Of a stretch of DNA of 64,000 nucleotides, positions 47,642 to 55,470 are shown in pieces (the first letter of the stretch is position 1; each line of letters opens with the position of its first letter). Below the pieces are notes generated by a model, which was given only the letters and a program-made list of their open reading frames with translations, ran no database searches and was not told the origin of the DNA. Made by a program: the position numbers and the translations under genes. The stretch comes from Hyphomicrobiales bacterium. GTDB taxonomy: Bacteria > Pseudomonadota > Alphaproteobacteria > Rhizobiales > Rhizobiaceae. The stretch lies in assembly GCA_900472675.1 (NCBI GenBank), contig UCJA01000009.1:62001-126000 (forward strand), given 5' to 3'.

Positions 47642-47650
47642 GACCTAGAT

Positions 47651-47692
47651 AAAGGCCTCGTGCAGCGGGTTGCGCACGAGGCCTCTCTTTTA
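47651..47692. terminator. intrinsic terminator after the DUF1476 genes
   Basis: GGCCTCGTGC (47654-47663) pairs with GCACGAGGCC (47674-47683), followed by TCTCTTTT. It ends the DUF1476 transcript; the convergent hydrolase gene stops just past it. Confidence 0.88.
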
Positions 47693-47694
47693 GC

Positions 47695-48273
47695 TCAGGT
47701 CGCGGGCTTGTCGTTCAGCTCGGGCTTCAGGCGGCTCAGGAACTGGGCGAACACCATGGTGCCCTCCGGCCAGGGTCCGTGGCCGGACTCGACGTTGATA
47801 TGGCCGGACTCTCCCGCATCGACCAGCAGCGAGCCCCATGCGGCTGCAATATCGTCCGCATGTTCGTACGCCCCGAACGGGTCGTTGCGGCTTGCAATCG
47901 TCATCGAGGGAAACGGAAGCGGGTCCCGCGGATAAGGCCCGAAGGTCATCAGGTGCTTCGGGCGGATGCTGGCGTTCTGCACGTCGGGAGGCGAGACGAG
48001 GAATGCCCCGGCCACCGGCTTCTTGAAGAGCGGGATCGCATGGATCACCGTCGGCACGCCGAGCGAGTGGGCTACCAGCACGACAGGCCGTGTCGCGGCA
48101 TTCACCTCTTCCGCCAGACGGGCCACCCAGTCGTTCCGTACGGGCTTCGACCATTCGGCCTGCTCGACACGGCGTGCGGTGGTAAGCTTCTGTTCCCAGC
48201 GCGTCTGCCAATGCTCCGGACCGGAGCCGGTGTAGCCGGGAACCATGATGATATCAGCGTCGGATGCTTTCAT
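47695..48273 (-). CDS. RBBP9/YdeN-family alpha/beta hydrolase
   Basis: A 192-residue serine hydrolase. It begins ADIIMVPGYTGSGPEHWQ, the family hallmark, with the nucleophile in VLVAHSLGVPTVIHA (GxSxG-like, AHSLG), a candidate Asp in IASRNDPFGAY, and the His in DAGESGHINVESGHGPWPEG. RBBP9-like proteins are small hydrolases with unknown natural substrates. It lies 31 bases downstream of purB on the same strand and may be cotranscribed. ATG at 48273. Confidence 0.88.
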   Translation of the reverse strand: MKASDADIIMVPGYTGSGPEHWQTRWEQKLTTARRVEQAEWSKPVRNDWVARLAEEVNAATRPVVLVAHSLGVPTVIHAIPLFKKPVAGAFLVSPPDVQNASIRPKHLMTFGPYPRDPLPFPSMTIASRNDPFGAYEHADDIAAAWGSLLVDAGESGHINVESGHGPWPEGTMVFAQFLSRLKPELNDKPAT

Positions 48274-48304
48274 GCCTGCTACCTAGGTTCTTAGAAGGGC
48301 CGGA

Positions 48305-49612
48305 TCAAGCTTCGCCGAAGACGCGGGTGAAGATCGTGTCGACATGCTTGGTGTGATAGCCGAGATCGAATTTCTCGCGGATCTCGTCTTCCGGCAGCGC
48401 GGCACGCACCTCCGGATCGGCCAGGAGTTCCTCCAGGAAATCCTTGCCTTCTTCCCACACCTTCATCGCGTTGCGCTGCACGAGGCGATAGGCATCCTCG
48501 CGCGATATGCCGGCCTGGGTCAGCGCCAGAAGCACGCGCTGGCTCATCACCAGACCCTTGAACTTGTTCATGTTGTTCAACATGTTCTCAGGGTAGATCA
48601 CCAGCTTCTCGACGACGCCGGCAAGCCGGTTCAGCGCAAAATCGAGAGTGATGGTCGTGTCGGGACCGATGGCGCGCTCGACGCTGGAATGGCTGATGTC
48701 CCGCTCGTGCCAGAGCGCGACATTCTCCATGGCCGGCACGACGGACATGCGCACGAGGCGGGACAGGCCGGTCAGGTTTTCGGTCAGCACCGGATTGCGC
48801 TTGTGCGGCATGGCGGAAGAGCCCTTTTGGCCGGGCGAGAAGAATTCTTCCGCTTCCAGGACTTCCGTGCGCTGCATGTGGCGGATTTCAGTGGCGACAT
48901 TCTCGATGGACGAGGCGATGACGCCAAGCGTTGCAAAGTACATGGCGTGGCGATCGCGCGGGATCACCTGCGTCGACACCGGCTCTGGCTTGAGGCCAAG
49001 CGCCGCAGCCACATGCTCTTCGACGCGCGGGTCGATATTGGCGAAGGTCCCGACGGCGCCGGAAATCGCGCAAGTGGCGATTTCGTCGCGCGCGGTCAGC
49101 AGGCGTGTCTTGTTGCGATCCATCTCCGCATAGAAGCGGGCAAAGGTCAGGCCCATAGTGGTGGGCTCGGCATGGATGCCGTGGCTGCGACCGATGCGGA
49201 CCGTATCCCTGTGCTCGAATGCGCGGGTCTTCAGGGCGGCCAGCACGCGGTCCATGTCGGCCAGCAGGATATCCGTGGCGCGCACGAGCTGGACGCTGAA
49301 CGTCGTGTCGAGCACGTCCGAAGAGGTCATTCCCTGGTGGATGAAGCGGCTGTCGGGCCCGACGAATTCGGCCAGATGCGTCAGGAAGGCGATGACGTCA
49401 TGCTTGGTGACCGCCTCGATCTCGTCGATCCGCGCCACGTCGAAAACGGCGTTGCCACCCTTTTCCCAGATCGTCTCGGCAGCCGACTTCGGGATCACAC
49501 CGATCGCCGCCAGCGCGTCGCAGGCATGCGCCTCGATCTCGAACCAGATCCGGAACTTGGTTTCGGGCGACCAGATGGCGACCATGTCGGGACGGGAATA
49601 GCGCGGGATCAT
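48305..49612 (-). CDS. purB: adenylosuccinate lyase
   Basis: The 435-residue PurB cleaves adenylosuccinate and SAICAR, two steps of purine synthesis. Segments: MIPRYSRPDMVAIWSPETKF, HQGMTSSDVLDTTFSVQLV, GRSHGIHAEPTTMGLTFARF (catalytic His) and the signature loop GSSAMPHKRNPVLTENLTGL. All active-site stretches are intact. It acts after PurC in the pathway but is separated from purC by the hydrolase and DUF1476 genes. ATG at 49612. Confidence 0.97.
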   Translation of the reverse strand: MIPRYSRPDMVAIWSPETKFRIWFEIEAHACDALAAIGVIPKSAAETIWEKGGNAVFDVARIDEIEAVTKHDVIAFLTHLAEFVGPDSRFIHQGMTSSDVLDTTFSVQLVRATDILLADMDRVLAALKTRAFEHRDTVRIGRSHGIHAEPTTMGLTFARFYAEMDRNKTRLLTARDEIATCAISGAVGTFANIDPRVEEHVAAALGLKPEPVSTQVIPRDRHAMYFATLGVIASSIENVATEIRHMQRTEVLEAEEFFSPGQKGSSAMPHKRNPVLTENLTGLSRLVRMSVVPAMENVALWHERDISHSSVERAIGPDTTITLDFALNRLAGVVEKLVIYPENMLNNMNKFKGLVMSQRVLLALTQAGISREDAYRLVQRNAMKVWEEGKDFLEELLADPEVRAALPEDEIREKFDLGYHTKHVDTIFTRVFGEA

Positions 49613-49680
49613 GGGGTCTTTTCCTTGAAAACTGTCGGCGCCGCTGTAGCAAGAAGCTGCGGCAAGCTCAATTGAATATA

Positions 49681-50352
49681 CTAAAGCGGTGTGGCTGCCT
49701 GCCGGAGTGCGGCGACGTTAGTCCGGTAGGCGTCGATGCCGTCACCCTTGAAGACGGCCGAGCCCGCGACGAACACATTGGCGCCGGCGGCAGCGGCCGC
49801 ACCAATCGTGTCGGCGGTGATGCCGCCATCCACCTCGAGCTCGATCGGGCGATCGCCGATCAAAGCCTTCACCGCACGGATCTTGTCCGTCATGGCGGGA
49901 ATGAACTTCTGGCCGCCGAAGCCCGGATTGACGCTCATCACGAGAATGAGGTCGATGTCGTCGAGCACGTTTTCGAGCGTCGAGATCGGTGTCGCGGGGT
50001 TCAGCGTGACACCCACCTTCTTGCCGAGAGACCGGATGGTCTGCAAAGAGCGGTGCAGATGCGCACCGGCTTCCACATGGACCGTGATGCCGTCGCAGCC
50101 AGCCTTCGCGAAGGCTTCCAGATAGGGATCCGCCGGCGCGATCATCAGATGGCAGTCGAAGAAGGCCTTGGTGTAAGGCCGCAGCGACTTGATGATGTCC
50201 GGTCCGAAGGAGATGTTGGGCACGAAATGCCCGTCCATCACATCCAGATGCACCCAGTCAGCGCCCGCGTCCACGACGTCACGCACTTCCTGGCCAAGCC
50301 GGGAAAAGTCCGATGCGAGAATGGAGGGGGCGATGCGGATCGGCAGGGTCAT
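49681..50352 (-). CDS. rpe: ribulose-phosphate 3-epimerase
   Basis: The 223-residue TIM-barrel enzyme interconverts ribulose 5-phosphate and xylulose 5-phosphate. It shows [35 protein letters not shown] (metal ligands His and Asp), [24 protein letters not shown] and [16 protein letters not shown] 50352 has AGGAG upstream; an in-frame start nine codons earlier is less likely. It precedes purB on the same strand with 68 bases between, and supplies pentose phosphate chemistry linked to PRPP and purines. Confidence 0.95.
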   Translation of the reverse strand: MTLPIRIAPSILASDFSRLGQEVRDVVDAGADWVHLDVMDGHFVPNISFGPDIIKSLRPYTKAFFDCHLMIAPADPYLEAFAKAGCDGITVHVEAGAHLHRSLQTIRSLGKKVGVTLNPATPISTLENVLDDIDLILVMSVNPGFGGQKFIPAMTDKIRAVKALIGDRPIELEVDGGITADTIGAAAAAGANVFVAGSAVFKGDGIDAYRTNVAALRQAATPL

Positions 50353-50452
50353 AGGCGGGGATCTCCTGTGTTCCGCCACCCTCTAACACTGCCGGTCGAA
50401 GGGAACAATCCGCCCGTGTCTGCCGAATACCAATGAGCGGCGGGGAGGCTGG

Positions 50453-51532
50453 TTACTCCGTCGCCGGGCGTGGCAGCGTGAAGCTGTTGGCCTGCCACTC
50501 GAGAAGGGTAAAGGGATTCTGTTTCAGCTCGTGTCCCGGGTCGAAACCGATTGGCCCGATCACGGTGGTGAAAACATCCGCGCCAAGCGAGGAAACAGCC
50601 GAACTGTTGCTCTTTGCTCCATTGGCCAACGCCTGATGAGCCACCTCCACCGCGGCATACGCAGGCAGCACATAGCCCTCCGGCTCCACATTGCGTGCCC
50701 GCATGGCGTTCGTTACCGGAGCAGCACCGGCAAGGGCCGCATAGTCCGGCAGCGCCACGGCAAGAACGCCGTCGCGTAGCGGAACGGGGCGGTTGGCAGC
50801 CCGCATGGCATCGCCCGCCATTAGGGTCAGTGCAATATTTTCGGCTGCAGCGTCACGCGCGATGATCGACACGTCGGTCCTGTCTCCGCCGACGAAGACA
50901 TGGGTAGCGCCCGCTTTGGCCAGCCGTCGCACCAGTGCCACCTGCTGCTCCTGGCCGGGCCGGAAGATATCCGTGAAGACGGGCGTGAGGCCACCATCGG
51001 CAAGCTTCTGACGGATCTCGGCGGTCAACTCCCGACCGTAGATCGTGCCGTCGTCGATCAAACCGATGGGTTCGGCTTTCCAGATATCGAGCATGGTGGC
51101 GGCGACCTTGTCGGCCTCTGCGCCTTCGACAGGCGCCATCCGGAAGAACGGCCAGGCATTGCGGGAAGCATCCTCCATCAGGATCTTCGACCGCACCGAC
51201 ACCGTAATGGCAGGGATGCCTTGCGCCTTGAGCGCCGGCAGCGCGGTGGTCAGGGTCTCGACACAGAGGAAGCCGACGGCCACACCGGCCTTGGCATCGG
51301 CGATGGCCTTGGCAACGGCCAGCCCGCCGCTTTCCTCGCAGCTTTCGTCAATTTCGACCACCTTATCGCCCAAGGCCTGCGCCGCTGCACGGGCACCCTC
51401 CAGGATCTGCGATCCGAGAGCTGCATAAGGGCCGGTGCGCGGCGCAACGACGCCGATGACCGCCGCCGATGCGGATGTGCATCCAAGCGTCGTGGCCACC
51501 AAACCGGCAAGCAGAAAATCTCGTATCGTCAT
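50453..51532 (-). CDS. periplasmic ABC transporter substrate-binding protein, branched-chain amino acid type
   Basis: A 359-residue exported protein. Signal peptide: RDFLLAGLVATTLGCTSASA. The mature chain begins AAVIGVVAPRTGPYAALGSQ, the Leu/Ile/Val-binding (peripla_BP_6) wording, and continues IGLIDDGTIYGRELTAEI. It would capture an amino acid or related ligand, but no permease or ATPase genes lie near, so it either serves a distant transporter or has a sensory role. The Cys in TLGCTSAS is before the probable cleavage site and does not form a clear lipobox. ATG at 51532 with AGGA upstream. Confidence 0.83.
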   Translation of the reverse strand: MTIRDFLLAGLVATTLGCTSASAAVIGVVAPRTGPYAALGSQILEGARAAAQALGDKVVEIDESCEESGGLAVAKAIADAKAGVAVGFLCVETLTTALPALKAQGIPAITVSVRSKILMEDASRNAWPFFRMAPVEGAEADKVAATMLDIWKAEPIGLIDDGTIYGRELTAEIRQKLADGGLTPVFTDIFRPGQEQQVALVRRLAKAGATHVFVGGDRTDVSIIARDAAAENIALTLMAGDAMRAANRPVPLRDGVLAVALPDYAALAGAAPVTNAMRARNVEPEGYVLPAYAAVEVAHQALANGAKSNSSAVSSLGADVFTTVIGPIGFDPGHELKQNPFTLLEWQANSFTLPRPATE

Positions 51533-51742
51533 GCAGTTCCTGGTATCCGGCGCTTGTGTCGGACGCCATGACCCCAGATGCTGGGGCATGATGTCTGGAC
51601 CTCGGGCGCACATTTAGCTTTCCGTCCGCTGCCGTCAAAGAGAATCGCCACATTGCGGCAAAAACGGTTATCCGGCGTAGACTCAAACCTCTGCCCTTAC
51701 CATATCATGCACAACCAAGGGGCTGTGACCCCGGAGAAGCCC

Positions 51743-52237
51743 TTGACGGACCAGCCAGCCCTCGACCCCATCCTCTACCGCAACGGCATGGCGCGCTATG
51801 CGGGTCATGTCCAGGTGGTGACGACCGCGCTTGGCGGTGTGGAGCGTGGGGTGACTGTGACCGCCGCCTGTTCGGTGTCCGATGCGCCGCCCATGGTTCT
51901 GGTGTGCCTCAACAACAGCAATGCCAACAACGCCATCTTCGAGAAAGCCGGTGTGTTTGCTCTCAATGCACTGGGAGATCGACATCAGGCGCTCGCTGCA
52001 GCCTTTGCGGGACTGAACGGCCTGCCGGTCAAGGATCGTTTCGCTATGGGTCGCTGGCGCACTCTTGTCACCGGTGCGCCCGTCCTTGATGATGCCGTGG
52101 TAAGCTTCGATTGCGAGCTTGCGGAGGTCAAGCAGATGTCGACGCACTCGATCATGTTCGGACGCGTCAAGGCCGTGCATTTCGGGCCGGAAACGCCGTC
52201 GCTGATCTACCTCGATCGCGCTTTTCGGACAGTCTAG
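51743..52237 (+). CDS. flavin reductase-like FMN-binding protein
   Basis: A ~164-residue protein of the flavin reductase/HpaC family: MARYAGHVQVVTTALGG, then RGVTVTAACSVSDAPPMVLV, FEKAGVFALNALGDRHQALA and FDCELAEVKQMSTHSIMFGR. It reduces FMN or FAD with NAD(P)H for a monooxygenase partner, which is not in the window. The start is uncertain: TTG 51743 has GGAG six bases upstream and gives the usual N-terminus; an ATG at 51707 lacks a ribosome site. It is 14 bases upstream of the MoxR gene and may be cotranscribed with the Mo-enzyme accessory set. Confidence 0.83.
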   Translation: MTDQPALDPILYRNGMARYAGHVQVVTTALGGVERGVTVTAACSVSDAPPMVLVCLNNSNANNAIFEKAGVFALNALGDRHQALAAAFAGLNGLPVKDRFAMGRWRTLVTGAPVLDDAVVSFDCELAEVKQMSTHSIMFGRVKAVHFGPETPSLIYLDRAFRTV

Positions 52238-52251
52238 GGAGGGGAGCCCAC

Positions 52252-53184
52252 ATGCCTGAAGAAACGACAGCAGGGGCACTACCCGCCTCAATCGACGAGA
52301 CGATCGCTCTTCTGGCCGGTGAGGGATATCTGGCGGGACGCGCCCTGGCGACCGTCATCTTCCTGGCGCTGAAGATGAGGCGGCCCCTGTTCCTGGAAGG
52401 CGAAGCAGGGGTCGGAAAAACCGAGATTGCAAAGACGCTGGCCAAGGCACTCGGCCGCAAGCTGATCCGGCTTCAGTGTTACGAGGGCCTCGATATCGCC
52501 TCGGCGGTCTACGAGTGGAATTACCCGGCCCAGATGCTGGAAATCCGGCTTTCGGAGGCGGCCGGCATCAGGGATCGCGACCGCATCGAGTCCGACCTCT
52601 TTTCCGAGCGGCACCTGATCCGCAGGCCCGTGCTGCAGGCACTGGAAGAGACGGACGGTCTCGCGCCGGTGTTCCTGATCGATGAGCTCGATCGCACCGA
52701 CGAAGCTTTCGAGGCCTTCCTGCTGGAGGTGCTGTCCGATTTTCAGGTGACCATCCCGGAGCTTGGCACGATCCGGGCGAGCCAGCCGCCAATCGTCATC
52801 ATCACCACCAACCGCACCCGCGAAATCCACGACGCGCTGAAGCGGCGCTGTCTCTACCATTGGGTGGATTATCCCGATGCCGCCCGCGAGCTGGAGATCA
52901 TCCGGCGCAGGGTTCCGAAGGCTGGCGAAAGACTGTCGAGGCAGGTCGTGGCCTATGTGCAGAAACTGCGCAAGCTGGACCTCTTCAAGAGCCCGGGCGT
53001 GGCCGAGACCATCGATTGGGCCACCGCCCTGACCGAACTGGATCGCGCCGCCCTCGACCCCGAGACCGTGGCCGATACGCTCGGCACGCTTCTCAAATAC
53101 CAGGACGACATCGCCCGCATTGCCAACGCCGAGGGGCGGCTTGTGCTGTTCGAGGTCGAAGCCGAACTTCAGGCAGCCGGGTAG
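52252..53184 (+). CDS. MoxR-family AAA+ ATPase (CoxD-like)
   Basis: A 310-residue AAA+ chaperone. Walker A is FLEGEAGVGKTEIAKTLAKA, Walker B VFLIDELDRTDEAFEAFLLE, with sensor 1 IVIITTNRTREIHDALKRRC and a C-terminal lid. The wording RPLFLEGEAGVGKTE is that of the CoxD/MoxR group that, with a VWA-domain partner, matures molybdenum hydroxylases such as CO dehydrogenase. The VWA gene follows after four bases. ATG 52252 with GGGAGGGG upstream. Confidence 0.9.
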   Translation: MPEETTAGALPASIDETIALLAGEGYLAGRALATVIFLALKMRRPLFLEGEAGVGKTEIAKTLAKALGRKLIRLQCYEGLDIASAVYEWNYPAQMLEIRLSEAAGIRDRDRIESDLFSERHLIRRPVLQALEETDGLAPVFLIDELDRTDEAFEAFLLEVLSDFQVTIPELGTIRASQPPIVIITTNRTREIHDALKRRCLYHWVDYPDAARELEIIRRRVPKAGERLSRQVVAYVQKLRKLDLFKSPGVAETIDWATALTELDRAALDPETVADTLGTLLKYQDDIARIANAEGRLVLFEVEAELQAAG

Positions 53185-53188
53185 GGCC

Positions 53189-54448
53189 ATGGTGGCGCAA
53201 AGTGATCACGGCGGGCAGACCCACGCGCTCTTCTCAGAGAGCGGCGGCCGGCTGGCAGACAACATCGTGCATTTCTCGCGCATACTTCGCCGGGCAGGGC
53301 TGAAGACCGGCCCCGGCAGCGCGGCCGATGCGGTGGCAGCTCTGGAGGTGATCGGCGTCGGCGGGCGCGACGAGTGCCACGCAGCGCTCTCTTCCGTCTT
53401 CGTGAAGCGCCACGAGGACCAGCCCGTGTTTGACGAAGCCTTTGCCCTGTTCTTTCGCCCGCGCGACGTCGTCGGCAAGATGATCGCCATGATGTCGCCG
53501 AGAGCGGCAGATCGCCGCGAACCGGAGAAGCCCAAACCCGGTGCCGCCCGAGTCGGCGATGCCGTGGCGCCCGACCAGCCGGCACCACCCAAGGGCGCCG
53601 CAAAACCGGAAATCGAAATCGATTCCCGCTTTACGGCCTCCGCAAGCGAAGTGCTGAAGAGGCGCGATTTTGCGCAGATGTCGGCTGCCGAACTGGTGCT
53701 GGCACGGCGCGAGCTGGCAAGGCTTGCGCTGCCGCTCGACCAACTGGCCACGCGCCGGTTCAAGCCGGCCGGCCGACGCGAGAAGATTGATCCGCGCGCC
53801 ACTATGCGCCATGCCATGCGCACCGGCGGCGAAATGATCCTGCCGCGCTTCCGTGAGCGGAAGAAGGTCCCGCCGCCGCTGGTGGTTCTGGCTGATATCT
53901 CCGGCTCGATGAGCCAGTACACGCGCATCTTCCTGCATTTTCTGCATGCGCTGACCGAGAAGCGAACGCGGGTGCAGACCTTCCTGTTCGGCACGCGGCT
54001 GACCAATGTGACCCGCCAAATGCGCCGCCGCGACCCCGACGAGGCGCTCGATGCCTGCACGGAGGCCGTGCGCGACTGGTCGGGCGGCACGCGGATCGGA
54101 GCGACGCTCTCCGAGTTCAATCGTCTCTGGTCCCGCCGCGTGCTGGGTCAGGGTGCGGTGGTCCTGCTAATCACCGATGGCCTGGAACGTGAGGGCGTCG
54201 AGGAACTGGAACGAGAAATCGACCGGCTGCACCGGTCCTGCCGCCGCCTGATCTGGCTGAACCCGCTGCTGCGCTTCGATGGCTTCGAGGCAAAGGCGCG
54301 GGGCGTGCGGGCCATGCTGCCGCATGTGGACGACTTCCGCGCCGTGCACAATCTGCAATCCATTGCCGACCTCGCTCTCGCGCTGTCGGAGGAAACCTCA
54401 AGTGTCGCCGAGCGGCGGCGTAAAATAGCAGCAAGGAGGGTGGCATGA
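53189..54448 (+). CDS. VWA-domain protein, CoxE-like
   Basis: A 419-residue partner of the MoxR ATPase. The N-terminal ~200 residues form a helical region (NIVHFSRILRRAGLKTGPGS), with a Pro/Ala/Lys linker. The VWA domain has a MIDAS motif at Asp236 (VLADISGSMSQYTRIFLHFL), the Thr in GGTRIGATLSEFNRLW and Asp in VVLLITDGLERE. CoxE proteins bind metal through MIDAS and help insert or sulfurate the Mo/Cu cofactor of CO dehydrogenase-type enzymes. Its last four bases overlap the ATG of the next gene. Confidence 0.88.
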   Translation: MVAQSDHGGQTHALFSESGGRLADNIVHFSRILRRAGLKTGPGSAADAVAALEVIGVGGRDECHAALSSVFVKRHEDQPVFDEAFALFFRPRDVVGKMIAMMSPRAADRREPEKPKPGAARVGDAVAPDQPAPPKGAAKPEIEIDSRFTASASEVLKRRDFAQMSAAELVLARRELARLALPLDQLATRRFKPAGRREKIDPRATMRHAMRTGGEMILPRFRERKKVPPPLVVLADISGSMSQYTRIFLHFLHALTEKRTRVQTFLFGTRLTNVTRQMRRRDPDEALDACTEAVRDWSGGTRIGATLSEFNRLWSRRVLGQGAVVLLITDGLEREGVEELEREIDRLHRSCRRLIWLNPLLRFDGFEAKARGVRAMLPHVDDFRAVHNLQSIADLALALSEETSSVAERRRKIAARRVA

Positions 54449-54771
54449 CGGCTCCCGAAACTCTCGATCCGTTGAAGACGGCGGAACAGTGGAAACTGGC
54501 CGGCCGCGATGTCGCGCTGGCGACCGTAGTGGAAACCTGGGGCTCCGCCCCCCGCCAGGCGGGCAGCCACCTGGTGATCGATGGCGATGGCAATTTCGAA
54601 GGCTCGGTTTCTGGCGGCTGCGTCGAAGGCGCCGTGATCACGGAGGCGCTGGACGTTATCCAGTCTGGCAAAGCAAAAATGCTGGACTTCGGCGTCGCCG
54701 ACGAAACCGCCTGGCGTGTCGGCCTCTCCTGCGGCGGCCGCATCAAGGTCTATGTGGAAAGGCTCGTCTGA
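54445..54771 (+). CDS. XdhC/CoxI N-terminal domain protein, 108 aa
   Basis: A short protein holding only the XdhC_CoxI domain: DVALATVVETWGSAPRQAGS, GSVSGGCVEGAVITEAL and WRVGLSCGGRIKVYVE. In XdhC this part binds the molybdenum cofactor and allows sulfuration before insertion into xanthine dehydrogenase-type enzymes. It starts inside the CoxE-like gene's end (four-base overlap) and its stop overlaps the next start by one base. The Rossmann-fold half is encoded by the following gene, so XdhC is split in two here. Confidence 0.88.
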   Translation: MTAPETLDPLKTAEQWKLAGRDVALATVVETWGSAPRQAGSHLVIDGDGNFEGSVSGGCVEGAVITEALDVIQSGKAKMLDFGVADETAWRVGLSCGGRIKVYVERLV

Positions 54772-55466
54772 TGCGGATCGACGAACTGACGCGGCTGAAC
54801 GAAGCCCGAGCAGCCCGCAAGGCTGTAGTGGTGGCAACCGATCTTGCAGACGGCTCCGTCCGGATCCTGCCGGAGGGCGAGGCTGTCGAGGGGACCCTCG
54901 GCGAGGAGGTTGCTAAAGTGCTGAGGAGCGGCAAGGCAGGCGCAGTCGAGCTGGATGGCAAGTCCTTCTTCCTCAACGTCTACCTGCCGCCGCCCCGCAT
55001 CGTGGTGATTGGCGCCGTGCACATCACCCAGGCTCTGGCGCGCCTGGCGCCGGTTGCAGGCTATGACCTGGCGATCATCGATCCGCGCACCGCCTTTGCC
55101 ACGGAAGAACGCTTCGAAGGGGTGGCCATTGTCGCCGACTGGCCGGAGGACGTGCTGAAGCAGCAGCCGCTCGATGCCTATACCGCCCTCGTGGCCGTGA
55201 CGCACGATCCGAAGATCGACGACTTCCCCCTGTCGGCGGCACTGAAGACTGGCTGTTTCTACGTTGGCGCCTTGGGCAGCCGAAAGACGCATGCCAAGCG
55301 GGTCGAGCGCCTGAAGCAGCTTGGCCACGACGATTCCGAGATCGCGCGGATCGCAGCCCCGATCGGGCTCGACATCGGGGCAGCGACACCGGCAGAGATT
55401 GCCCTGGCAATCCTGGCGCAGATCGTCCAGTCCTTCCGCCGCCGTGACCTGGTCACTGGGAGGTGA
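54771..55466 (+). CDS. XdhC Rossmann-domain protein
   Basis: A 231-residue protein. The N-terminal ~75 residues resemble a degenerate XdhC_CoxI piece (LNEARAARKAVVVATDLADG); the rest is the XdhC Rossmann fold (PPPRIVVIGAVHITQALARL, VAVTHDPKIDDFPL, GCFYVGALGSRKTHAKRVER, GLDIGAATPAEIALAILAQI). With the preceding 108-residue protein it makes up the two-part XdhC needed to insert sulfurated molybdenum cofactor. ATG at 54771 overlaps the previous stop. The Mo-nucleotidyltransferase-like gene follows after four bases. Confidence 0.88.
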   Translation: MRIDELTRLNEARAARKAVVVATDLADGSVRILPEGEAVEGTLGEEVAKVLRSGKAGAVELDGKSFFLNVYLPPPRIVVIGAVHITQALARLAPVAGYDLAIIDPRTAFATEERFEGVAIVADWPEDVLKQQPLDAYTALVAVTHDPKIDDFPLSAALKTGCFYVGALGSRKTHAKRVERLKQLGHDDSEIARIAAPIGLDIGAATPAEIALAILAQIVQSFRRRDLVTGR

Positions 55467-55470
55467 CATT

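Noticed and set aside
48344..49675. 443-codon plus-strand frame opposite purB
   Set aside because: Antisense of purB, His/Arg/Gly-rich shadow composition.
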